From: Cuneatibacter caecimuris
Lineage (GTDB): Bacteria; Bacillota; Clostridia; Lachnospirales; Lachnospiraceae
Length of the DNA stretch: 64,000 nucleotides
Assembly: GCF_004216775.1 (NCBI RefSeq)
Contig: NZ_SGXF01000002.1
Location: 248,001 to 312,000, forward strand
Direction of reading: 5' to 3'
The notes under the pieces were generated by a model. That model did not search any database. It was not told where the DNA came from and saw only the letters and a list, made by a program, of their open reading frames with translations. Within the stretch, counting starts at the first letter, position 1. Each line of letters opens with the position of its first letter. A program made the position numbers and the translations under genes. Of this stretch, positions 36,618 to 44,889 are shown piece after piece.

Positions 36618-36890
36618 ATGGAGTTTTTCAATGAATTTATCACGCCCTTGATCGTAGGCATCTGCCTCTGCGCAGGTTACGTGGTCAAGCACTGGATCAA
36701 AGATGTCAGCAATAAAATCATTCCCACTGTTGTAGCTGTTCTGGGCGTTTTTCTGGCTGTCTGGATCAACGGCTGGGAAATCACGCCCCAGGCGCTCTTG
36801 AGCGGCCTGATCTCCGGCCTGGCCTCCACCGGCCTCTATGAGCTCTTCCGCCAGTATATTGAGAAAAATTCTGCCGGCGGCGGGAAATGA
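36618..36890 (+). CDS. Phage holin (Phage_holin_5_2-like)
   Basis: 90 residues. EFITPLIVGICLCAGYVVKH forms the first membrane segment, IPTVVAVLGVFLAVWINGW the second, and ALLSGLISGLASTGLYELFR a third weaker one, followed by a charged tail. This matches the small Firmicutes holin family in size and motif (WINGW and GLISGLASTG). It should permeabilise the membrane so that the amidase encoded at 56034-57206 reaches the wall. It is placed between tube and tape measure, far from the amidase. Confidence 0.75.
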   Translation: MEFFNEFITPLIVGICLCAGYVVKHWIKDVSNKIIPTVVAVLGVFLAVWINGWEITPQALLSGLISGLASTGLYELFRQYIEKNSAGGGK

Positions 36891-36909
36891 AAGGACAGGT
36901 GCCGCATGA

Positions 36910-37428
36910 ATGGAAACAATGACACAGCTCATGGAACTTGATCTCCTCTCACTGCTCATCGGCATTTTCATGATCTTATCCGCCCTGGTGTCCATTTTCA
37001 CCCTGGTATCCAAATTCCTGGCCTATATCGGCCGCCCGCTGAAATGGATCAGAGGAAAGGACCAGGATCACGCGCTGCTGCTGACCACCGCCTCCGCCCT
37101 GTCCGAACTGCAGAAAAAGCAGGAGGAGGACGTCCGGCAGTCCATCCGCCATGACAAAGAAATCAAGGCGGACCTGGAAAACCTGCTGCAGATGTTTCTG
37201 GATAAAGAAATTGACGACTGGCGCTGGGAAATCCTGGACTTTGCTTCCGCCCTCTCCTCCGGCAGACAGTACAGCAAAGAACAGTTCACCCATGTCTTCG
37301 CCATTTTTGAAAAATACGAGCAGGTGCTGGAAACAAACAATCTCACCAACGGACAGACCGCCATGAGCATGGAGGTCATCAATGAGATCTACAAAGAACG
37401 CCTGAAAAACGGCTTCGCCACATTCTAA
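36910..37428 (+). CDS. Membrane-anchored coiled-coil protein next to the holin
   Basis: 172 residues. One N-terminal membrane helix (LIGIFMILSALVSIFTLVSK), then a charged helical region (LQKKQEEDVRQSIRHDKEI) likely to form a coiled coil, and a C-terminal helical domain. The layout recalls spanin-, anti-holin- or holin-regulator-type proteins, but no family is recognised. ATG at 36910; the ATG 4 bases earlier is in another frame and closes quickly. Confidence 0.55.
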   Translation: METMTQLMELDLLSLLIGIFMILSALVSIFTLVSKFLAYIGRPLKWIRGKDQDHALLLTTASALSELQKKQEEDVRQSIRHDKEIKADLENLLQMFLDKEIDDWRWEILDFASALSSGRQYSKEQFTHVFAIFEKYEQVLETNNLTNGQTAMSMEVINEIYKERLKNGFATF

Positions 37429-37446
37429 AATAAAAAGGAGCACAAT

Positions 37447-37590
37447 ATGATCACTTATTTCAAAATGAAGAAATCCGAATGGAAAGCAAAATTTATCTTT
37501 TACCGCGCAGCAATTCAGTTCCTGGAAGCTGTTCTGGCCGAAAAGAATTTTGGTCAGAGTCCTGCGGATTCAGAGCGGGACGATGCGTAA
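37447..37590 (+). CDS. Short hypothetical protein upstream of the tape measure
   Basis: 47 residues, ATG after AAAAGGAGCACAAT, which is a good ribosome site. Reads MITYFKMKKSEWKAKFIFYR onward to a charged tail ending ERDDA. Basic N-terminus, no membrane segment. Unknown function. Confidence 0.5.
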   Translation: MITYFKMKKSEWKAKFIFYRAAIQFLEAVLAEKNFGQSPADSERDDA

Positions 37591-37641
37591 CACTGCCCTG
37601 ATTCCTCCAAGGACAGTTCATTTCCAAGAAAGGAGAGGAAC

Positions 37642-38020
37642 ATGAAAAATGATATGGATCTTCTGGTGAAGGCGATCCGGGAGGCCAATGGCATCCGGGA
37701 AGATATCGCCAAGATCCAGAAAGCAGTGAACAAGACTTCTGTCCGCATTCCTGCGAAAATTGACCAGAACGGGCTGCTGGACAGCGTGAAGCAGATCGCC
37801 CCGGATCTGGAGAAGGCCCTGGGCAAGGCCATTAAATCGACTATACAAATCGACGATATTTCCCTAAAAAATGCTGTGGCGCAGGTTGAGAAGGCTTATG
37901 TGAAAGCTGCACTAAAAGTCACTGCTCCGACCAGCCAGTCTATCGCAAAAAGCAGTTTTGGTCAGGATAGTAAAACATCAACAGCCAACAAGCAAACTAC
38001 AAACCTCGGTAAATACATAT
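37642..38020 (+). CDS. Tail tape-measure protein, exon 1
   Basis: 126 residues from an ATG after AAGAAAGGAGAGGAAC. Helical N-terminus (LLVKAIREANGIREDIAKI) as expected for a tape measure. The frame meets TGA at 38020-38022, but the T is the inferred last exon base and GA belongs to the group I intron that starts at 38021. Splicing would join this exon to the long tape-measure frame ending at 44003, giving a protein of roughly 1,900-1,950 residues. If unspliced it would end as a 126-residue peptide. AT content rises from about 37,840 onward. Confidence 0.65.
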
Positions 38021-38538
38021 GAGCGTATGTAATTCAAATCAGAGTCTTTTGTTTGAAATATGCCCTCCATGCCTGAGAAATTTTTACTTCAAGGGTAGGG
38101 ATGTGTGAATCTGGTCACTTCGCAGAGGTTGTAAAATAAATCGTAATTGATGTCTGCTATACATCAGTGCTGGAAAGAAAGAATAAAAATACCGTATACA
38201 TAAAATAGCACACTACAACGTAGCTGGAAACGGCAAGCGTGAATGTATTCCGAAAAGGATACCGGTAACGGTAAAAAAAGTCAAACTCAGAAATGAGGGC
38301 TATTCGGCATATGGCGATAAGCCTAAGTGCAGGCGCTGCGGTTTTGCAGAGCTAAATCGGCTATCAGCAACGGATCTCCTAAGTCTGAAAAACGAAGATA
38401 TGGATGTGTTCAGAGACTATAAACGATTTTGAGTCAGAAATGGCTTGTGAGAGATAGTCCGCCGCAGTTGTCAGATCTGTCCTCTGACCAGGGTAAAAAC
38501 TGACAAAGAGCTCTACTGCTCTTTCTCCCATTCAATAG
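38021..38538 (+). ncRNA. Group I self-splicing intron in the tape-measure gene
   Basis: Pairings found by eye. P1: exon UACAUAU (38014-38020) with intron GUAUGUA (38025-38031), including the required U-G wobble at the 5' splice site. P3: AAATCGT (38138-38144) with ACGATTT (38423-38429). P7: GACTAT (38415-38420) with ATAGTC (38454-38459), within the conserved TTCAGAGACTA and GATAGTCC contexts. P8: GAGTC (38431-38435) with GGCTT (38442-38446). P9: GTCAGA (38470-38475) with TCTGAC (38483-38488). A further hairpin AAAGAGC/GCTCTTT lies at 38505-38524. The 3' splice site is not fixed: a terminal G must sit in a position keeping the downstream frame. 38538 is shown; 38493 and 38751 also keep frame. 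No homing endonuclease gene is present. Confidence 0.8.
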
Positions 38539-38576
38539 CATATCGACAGATAGAATGGAAGAAGAAAGAAAGGCAT

Positions 38577-41500
38577 GTGCGGGCCATAATGTTTGAAGAA
38601 CCGCACTGTTTCCCTGTATTAAAAATAGATAAAAAGTTTATATATAAATCACGGCCAAACAACAAATTATATAGTGTGAAATTAACAACAAAAGGCAATG
38701 ATTCTGCTAAATCCAAGGTATCTATAAATAAAATGCCAAATATATTTTCCGGTTTTACTGATACCTTTATTAAAAAAGTATTAGAGGGGGATGATGGATT
38801 ACTAACTTTATTTGCAAGAGAACCTGCTTCTTTTTTGACGGGTAATTTAAAAAATGATTCTGATCGTTTTGCTGGTTCTTTAAATAACTCATCCAAAAAT
38901 GCAGATCTGGCGGCAAAAAAATTGGACAATATTGATCACGAAGTCATAGATTATGCGCATAATCTAAAAAACGGAGTCATAAGCCAAACTGATTTTGCTA
39001 AAGCCTTAAAAAAAACTGCTATAACGGGTAAAATTACTCAGGCAGCTTTAGAAGCACTGACTAACACTGGCAATTCATTAGTTGAATGGGGAATTAAATC
39101 AGCTATCAGTGTTGCTGCCACAGTAATAGATAATTTTATTCATTCGGAGGAAAAGGCCAAGGAACAAATGGAAGAATCCGTTTCCACTTATAAGGCCGCT
39201 AAACAAGAACTCAGTGAAATCAATAATGAATTAGAAATACAAAAATTCAGAATATCAGAACTGCAGTCAAAAGGTTCTCTTACATATGCTGAGCAGGAAG
39301 AACTGGAAAAACTCCAACAAATCACTATAGAATTAGAGAGACAAAAAAAGTTAAAGGAAAATCAGGAGCAATATGCACAGAAGGAAGCCGTGGAAGATAC
39401 TATAGCTGCCTATAAAAAAGAATTTTCAAAACCAGTTACAGAGGAAGCACTAAAAAAATACCGAGAAGGTGCTGCAGAACCAGGTGCCCCTCTAGCAGCT
39501 TATTCCAGCGAATCCAGCGAACTGGCATCCAAAATCGCAGCATATGAACAGCTGATCAAACTTCAAAATGAACTGAAGGATAGTGATCCGGAACAGGCTC
39601 AACAACACGGTAAAAATGCGGCAGATGTAGAGGCATCTATTTGGGAAGATATTAAAACTCTTGAAGATTACAAAACAAAGCTCTCTTCCATCCCTTACGA
39701 TGAATTATCTCAGGATGCGCAAAATTACTTAGATGAGATAAATCATTCACTTAAATTGGCATGGACAGCGATGGATCCAAATGGCTGGAATGATATGGAA
39801 ATTGATGGCATTTTCAGCAATGCCGGACTGGAAAAAACCAAAATCGAATTGATACAGTTGGCGCAGGCCGGAACCTTGACCCCGGAAACAGTTCAGGGCT
39901 ACCAGAATCTCAGCGACGCCATCAGCCGAAGCAATCTATACTGCGAGGATGGGAAATCCGCCGTACAAGCTTTTGTTAACGAAATATACCGCCTGAATGA
40001 CGAATCAAAAAAATTAAAAGCCGACGGAGGGAATACCTTTGATATCTCCCGCTATTCTGAAAACATCGACGCCGTCCAGTCTACTGTCTCCACGCTGAAA
40101 AACGCCCTGGACAGCCTAAATTCCGGTTCTCTCAGCGAAAATGACGTGCTGGATCTGATGCAACAGTTTCCCGAACTGATCCCCTACATCGACTTGGCCT
40201 CAGAAGGATTCGGGAACCTCAAAACAGGCCTGGAAAGCCTAATCGGCACTTCATCAGACGCTCTCATTTCCCAGCTGCGAGAAGCTGCGCTGACTATTTC
40301 CGACCCGGAAATGCTGAATAACATCAATTCCCTGATCAACGCTCTGTCCCAGATTTCAGAGGTGGAATTTAACTGGAGGATGGAAGACACCATTGGGATG
40401 ATCGACAGCACCATCAGCGAAATGAACAAGCTGGCCAGCCTGTCCAACGACATCTCTCAGAACGGCCTTGTCTTTGATTCCGCCGACGCCTGGGAATACG
40501 CCAAAGTTTTTCCTGAAATACTAACTAACGCAGAACAATATACCGACGGAAAAATCAAACTGGATGAAGAGGCGGTCAACAGCGCCATCCAGGGCCGGGA
40601 AGCTGAGTTAAAAGCGGATCTGGACACAAAAATCCAGGAACTTGAAAACGAAAAAGCCTCGATTATTGCCAAGCGCAATTTCGCCCAGGAACAATTAAAC
40701 CTAATCAATTCCATCTCCTCCAGCGATTCTCTGGCCTCGAAGCAGGCGGCCATCAATAAGATCAACAACGCCCAGAGCGCGGTCAACGCAATGATCCAGG
40801 GCGGAATGACCGAAGCGGAAGCATATAATACTGCTGCCGCATCCATGACAAACGACACAGAAGCCTACAACCAATATGTAGCCCTCGCAAGCCAGAACAT
40901 GCAGAATAATATGGACATTTCAGCCACTGAATCCGCCAATTCTGTGGCCAGAAATGTCTCTATAATGAAGAAAAACATTGCAAATCTGGGCACTGACTGG
41001 TACAACGTGGGGCTGACAATGCAAAACGCCATGAATGGCACCCCCACGCCCTTTTCTCCCTCCAGTCCGGTTTCCTTCGGTGAAAGCAATAAGATTAGCG
41101 CATTAGACAGCGTATCTGCCAAAGGTGTTATATCGCCTTTTGATGTTGAAACAGGCCTTCCAAACGGCGCATATACCATGGCAGATGACTGGCTGAATGA
41201 AATAAATAAACAGAGCCAGGCTGCCGATCAAGATTTAGAAAATCAAAAAAGACAAATCGAAGCACAAATCGCCGGTTATGACAAGCAGGCTGAAAATATC
41301 GATTCCCAGATCAACATGCTGAAAGCCGCAAAAGACAAGGGGCTGAGCGCATATAAGGCGGAAGATTCAAATAAAAGGTCTTCCGGGTCTTCCGGCTCTA
41401 ATACCGGCGGCAACACAGAGAAGAAAGAAGAAATTGACAATCTTTCCACAGATATACTGGATCATTTCGAACAGCGCCGCCACGAAATAGAAAAGGTAGC

Positions 41501-44003
41501 CAAATCCCTGGAAACCTACATGGATAACGTGGAAAGCGCCGCCGGGAAAAACAGTTTTGCCGACCAGCTGATCTCCGTTAATCAAACCCTCCTCTCCGAC
41601 CTGGAAAAGACCAGAGGCATGTATCAGGAGCAGGCGGACCAGTACCTGTCCATGCTCCCTGATAATTTCAAAGAGCTGGCCAAAAACGGCGGGGTTTCCA
41701 TGACCGAATTCATCGGCAACACCTCCTCCGAAATCCAGGAAGCCATCAAAAACTATCAGGAATGGGCCCATAAGGTGGACGATATCGACCAGGAGCTCAT
41801 TGAGTTGAAAGAAACCCTGAAGCAGCTGCAGGCAGCCAAATTTTCCAACATTGCGGAGGAATTTGAACGCTTTATCGAGATTTTCGATTCCGCCAAAGGC
41901 AAGATCGACGGCATCATCGATCTTTTAGAATCCCAGGGCCAGAAGGTAGGCGAAGGCTATTATCAGGCGCTGATCGACCAGTCCCGGGAACGCATCAGCC
42001 TGCTGGAAGAAGAACGGGAACAGCTGAAAAAACAGATGGACGAAGCGCTGGCAAACGGCATCGAGCTGGGTTCCGACGAATGGGAGGAGATGTACCAGAA
42101 GCTGCAGAGCATCGACCAGGAAATCATCGGCTGCTACACAGATATCGAAAATTTCCAGACAGATATTGACAACCTGCACTGGGATACCCTGGACGCCATC
42201 GCGGACAGATTCAGCCAGATCCAGGACCAGATCTCCGGCCTCAGCGGACTGCTGGATATTGAAACAGCGACAAAAGGCGCGCAGGGAACGGAATGGACGG
42301 ATGAATCCCTCACCTATCTGGGGCTCCAGACCCAGGCATATGAAGCAGGTATGTATCAGGCCGCCCAGTACGCCAAAGAGATTGAAAAGCTGAAGGAAGA
42401 TTATGCCGCCGGCAAGTATTCCGCCGCGGAATATTACGAAAAGCTGGCCGATCTGGAATCCAAACAGTGGGACTGCGTGGATTCAGCCAATGCCGCAAAA
42501 GACGCCATCCGGGAGCTCAATGAGCAGCGGGTGAAAGAAGCAACCGACGCTATTGAAAAAGAAATCGACGCTTATTCGGATTATATCGGCACGCTGAAGG
42601 ACGCGCTCAGCGAAGAAAAAGCGCTCCACGACTACCGAAATTCCATCCTGGAAAAGAACAGGAATATCACAGCCACCGCCAGGGAAATCAACGCCCTGGG
42701 CGCTTCCGGAACCGCGGCGGACCGGGCTTCTCTGGCAAAGCTCCGGCAGCAGCAGAATGAAAACATCAATTCCCTTCAGGAAGCCCAGTACCAGCACGAC
42801 TTAGACGCCAGAAAGGACGCCCTGGACCAGGAACTGGAAGCCTATAAGGCTATGAAAGAGGCGGAAATAGAGGCGCTGCAAAATTCCATCGCTTCCACGG
42901 AAGTCTTAATCGGATTGCTGCTGACAGAAGGCGAAGTCATGATTGGCAACACCCTCTATAAGCTCACCGATTTTCTGGATGAAAACGGAGTCCTGCAGGA
43001 AGAAAAGCTGAGGGCTTCTCTGGACGCCCGCTACGCGATGTACACCCAGACCTTTGAAGATGTGAAGAACAATACGGACATTGTTATGGCCGGCATCGAC
43101 CTGATCATCCAGCAGTACGGCCTGTCCATAGACAGCAGCATTACCACGCCCTGGCGCAACGGCTCTGCCGCGGTGGCAGGTTACGGCTCTGATCTCACCG
43201 CCGCATCCAGCCTGTTTATTCAGGCCATTCAGCTGGTGGAGCAGGAGCAGATCATTCTGCAGACTGAAGCCAACCGATCCACGGATGCAATGCTGAGAGC
43301 ATTTGGCGTGGACACCTCCGGGTTGGTCTCCCGGGTAGGCAGCGTAAGATCCGCCCTGGATCAGTCTGCCAACGCGTCGCAGAATCTCGCCAGTGCAACT
43401 GCAAATACCCTTGGATCATCCTATGATACAAGCGGTTCGGTAAACTCTGTTTATAGAATTAAAGATGCTGCCGACAGAGCTGCCAACTCTATACGCGGAA
43501 TTGCGTCCGCGATCAATTCCTTGCCATCAGGAGTAGGCATTGATCTCACAGTAAAGAGCAAAGGCGGCAAAGGTGGCGGCCCCCCGATGACAAACTTACA
43601 AATGGCCAAAGGCGGCGTCGTTTCCGGAACCAGAGACCAATGGCTGCACAGAGCGCTGGGGGAAGACACCCTTGCTGCGGTGAGAATGGGAGAACGGGTT
43701 CTGACCGAAAAGCAGAATGCTGATTTCGAACAGATGGTAAGAATGCTGCCCCAATTACTCCCCAATATCGCAGGCATCATTTCCCATAACACATCCATGT
43801 ATTCTCCTTTGCCGGCTGTTCCGGCCATACAAGTTGATAAAATAGATGCTTCCCTCACCGTGCAGGGCAGCGTGGACAAAACCTTCGCATCCCAGCTGGA
43901 GTCCGCCCAGAAAGACACAGTAAACAAAGTGACAGGAGCCATCGCCAGGCAGCTGGGCCGGGTGGGCTTCCGCACAAACGCATATGACATGCAGAAAATT
44001 TAA
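38577..44003 (+). CDS. Tail tape-measure protein, exon 2 (main body)
   Basis: The frame is open from 38451. The nearest GTG (38577) gives 1808 residues but has no well-spaced ribosome site, which supports expression through splicing. Long heptad-rich coiled coils occupy most of the length (for example residues ~185-300 and ~1100-1400). There are hydrophobic stretches near residues 165-180 and a Gly-rich segment (KSKGGKGGGPP) near 1645 followed by the tape-measure-like RMGERVLTEKQNADF. Tape-measure length sets tail length; at ~1,900 residues a tail of roughly 250-300 nm is expected from the usual 0.15 nm per residue. Base composition is AT-rich to about 39,850, then host-like, which indicates a recombinant 5' portion. 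Confidence 0.85.
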   Translation: MRAIMFEEPHCFPVLKIDKKFIYKSRPNNKLYSVKLTTKGNDSAKSKVSINKMPNIFSGFTDTFIKKVLEGDDGLLTLFAREPASFLTGNLKNDSDRFAGSLNNSSKNADLAAKKLDNIDHEVIDYAHNLKNGVISQTDFAKALKKTAITGKITQAALEALTNTGNSLVEWGIKSAISVAATVIDNFIHSEEKAKEQMEESVSTYKAAKQELSEINNELEIQKFRISELQSKGSLTYAEQEELEKLQQITIELERQKKLKENQEQYAQKEAVEDTIAAYKKEFSKPVTEEALKKYREGAAEPGAPLAAYSSESSELASKIAAYEQLIKLQNELKDSDPEQAQQHGKNAADVEASIWEDIKTLEDYKTKLSSIPYDELSQDAQNYLDEINHSLKLAWTAMDPNGWNDMEIDGIFSNAGLEKTKIELIQLAQAGTLTPETVQGYQNLSDAISRSNLYCEDGKSAVQAFVNEIYRLNDESKKLKADGGNTFDISRYSENIDAVQSTVSTLKNALDSLNSGSLSENDVLDLMQQFPELIPYIDLASEGFGNLKTGLESLIGTSSDALISQLREAALTISDPEMLNNINSLINALSQISEVEFNWRMEDTIGMIDSTISEMNKLASLSNDISQNGLVFDSADAWEYAKVFPEILTNAEQYTDGKIKLDEEAVNSAIQGREAELKADLDTKIQELENEKASIIAKRNFAQEQLNLINSISSSDSLASKQAAINKINNAQSAVNAMIQGGMTEAEAYNTAAASMTNDTEAYNQYVALASQNMQNNMDISATESANSVARNVSIMKKNIANLGTDWYNVGLTMQNAMNGTPTPFSPSSPVSFGESNKISALDSVSAKGVISPFDVETGLPNGAYTMADDWLNEINKQSQAADQDLENQKRQIEAQIAGYDKQAENIDSQINMLKAAKDKGLSAYKAEDSNKRSSGSSGSNTGGNTEKKEEIDNLSTDILDHFEQRRHEIEKVAKSLETYMDNVESAAGKNSFADQLISVNQTLLSDLEKTRGMYQEQADQYLSMLPDNFKELAKNGGVSMTEFIGNTSSEIQEAIKNYQEWAHKVDDIDQELIELKETLKQLQAAKFSNIAEEFERFIEIFDSAKGKIDGIIDLLESQGQKVGEGYYQALIDQSRERISLLEEEREQLKKQMDEALANGIELGSDEWEEMYQKLQSIDQEIIGCYTDIENFQTDIDNLHWDTLDAIADRFSQIQDQISGLSGLLDIETATKGAQGTEWTDESLTYLGLQTQAYEAGMYQAAQYAKEIEKLKEDYAAGKYSAAEYYEKLADLESKQWDCVDSANAAKDAIRELNEQRVKEATDAIEKEIDAYSDYIGTLKDALSEEKALHDYRNSILEKNRNITATAREINALGASGTAADRASLAKLRQQQNENINSLQEAQYQHDLDARKDALDQELEAYKAMKEAEIEALQNSIASTEVLIGLLLTEGEVMIGNTLYKLTDFLDENGVLQEEKLRASLDARYAMYTQTFEDVKNNTDIVMAGIDLIIQQYGLSIDSSITTPWRNGSAAVAGYGSDLTAASSLFIQAIQLVEQEQIILQTEANRSTDAMLRAFGVDTSGLVSRVGSVRSALDQSANASQNLASATANTLGSSYDTSGSVNSVYRIKDAADRAANSIRGIASAINSLPSGVGIDLTVKSKGGKGGGPPMTNLQMAKGGVVSGTRDQWLHRALGEDTLAAVRMGERVLTEKQNADFEQMVRMLPQLLPNIAGIISHNTSMYSPLPAVPAIQVDKIDASLTVQGSVDKTFASQLESAQKDTVNKVTGAIARQLGRVGFRTNAYDMQKI

Positions 44004-44019
44004 CCAAACCAGGCGCTCT

Positions 44020-44054
44020 CCCGCCCTCCCGCTGCCGGAAAGCAGCCGGGCGGG
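44020..44054 (+). other. GC-rich hairpin between tape measure and Dit genes
   Basis: CCCGCCC (44020-44026) pairs with GGGCGGG (44048-44054), with an inner GCTGC/GCAGC stem. No U-tract follows, so it is more likely an mRNA processing or stability structure than a full terminator. Confidence 0.4.
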
Positions 44055-44094
44055 GGCGCAGCCCCATAATCTATCAGAAAGGCAGGCTGTATAA

Positions 44095-44889
44095 ATGCAG
44101 ATATTCTGTAACAATTTTATTTACGATGGGATCAGCCCATCTGACTACGGCATGACCCCGGGGCATTTCAACTCTTCCGGCCTGGAGGACGGGGACATCG
44201 GGATGAAGCTGGACCTGACGGCAGTCTCCGTGGGGTCCGGCCCGGTCCCCCTGCTGCTGGACAGCAGATACGCCGACGTCCTGGAGATGGAAATCACCCT
44301 CATCTCAGACGGCAGCTCCCCGGACGGCTTCATCAGTCCCGTAACGGAACGAAATATCTACCGATGGCTCACCGGGCGGAAGCAGTATGCCAAGCTGACC
44401 TTTCCCGAAGGCAAACTTGATAGCCTCTACTTTATGGCTATCCCCATAAATGTAGAACCATATATGCTTCTGGATAAAACCGCAGGCTTTCGGATCACCT
44501 TCCGCTGCGACGCGCCCTGGGGCTGGGAGGAATTTTCCCTCTCAAAAACCGTGGACAACGCGCTGGAATTCCAGATCGACAATACCAGCGACGATTTATG
44601 GTCCGACCTTCCCATGGTCCTTACCATCACCAAACAGGGCACGGGGGAATTTTATCTCTACAACAAGACTTCCGGTGAAACCATGCTCTTTACGGAGCTG
44701 CCTTCCGGCGCCGCCACCACTGTGGACGGAAACACGCTGATCGTCTCCTCCACCGTCCCCCGCCACAACTTCTATCCGGTGTTCAACAAAAAATTCCTCC
44801 GGCTAAAACCCGGGATCAATGAGCTGAAAGCCTCCGGCAGCGCAGATCTCACCATCAGCTGTCTGTTTCCCAGAAAGGCGGGGATCTAA
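44095..44889 (+). CDS. Distal tail protein (Dit, Sipho_tail family)
   Basis: 264 residues. N-terminal FIYDGISPSDYGM is the typical Dit opening, with the RWLTGRKQYAKLTF and FRITFRCDAPWGW blocks of the Dit core ring domain, and a C-terminal galectin-like beta part (~150-264). It forms the hub ring joining the tube to the baseplate. The following gene begins immediately after its stop codon. Confidence 0.85.
   Translation: MQIFCNNFIYDGISPSDYGMTPGHFNSSGLEDGDIGMKLDLTAVSVGSGPVPLLLDSRYADVLEMEITLISDGSSPDGFISPVTERNIYRWLTGRKQYAKLTFPEGKLDSLYFMAIPINVEPYMLLDKTAGFRITFRCDAPWGWEEFSLSKTVDNALEFQIDNTSDDLWSDLPMVLTITKQGTGEFYLYNKTSGETMLFTELPSGAATTVDGNTLIVSSTVPRHNFYPVFNKKFLRLKPGINELKASGSADLTISCLFPRKAGI

Noticed and set aside
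38300-38400. Zinc-finger-like peptide (KPKCRRCGF) readable inside the intron
   Set aside because: It has no start codon or ribosome site and is overlapped by the P6-P7 region of the intron; taken as chance.
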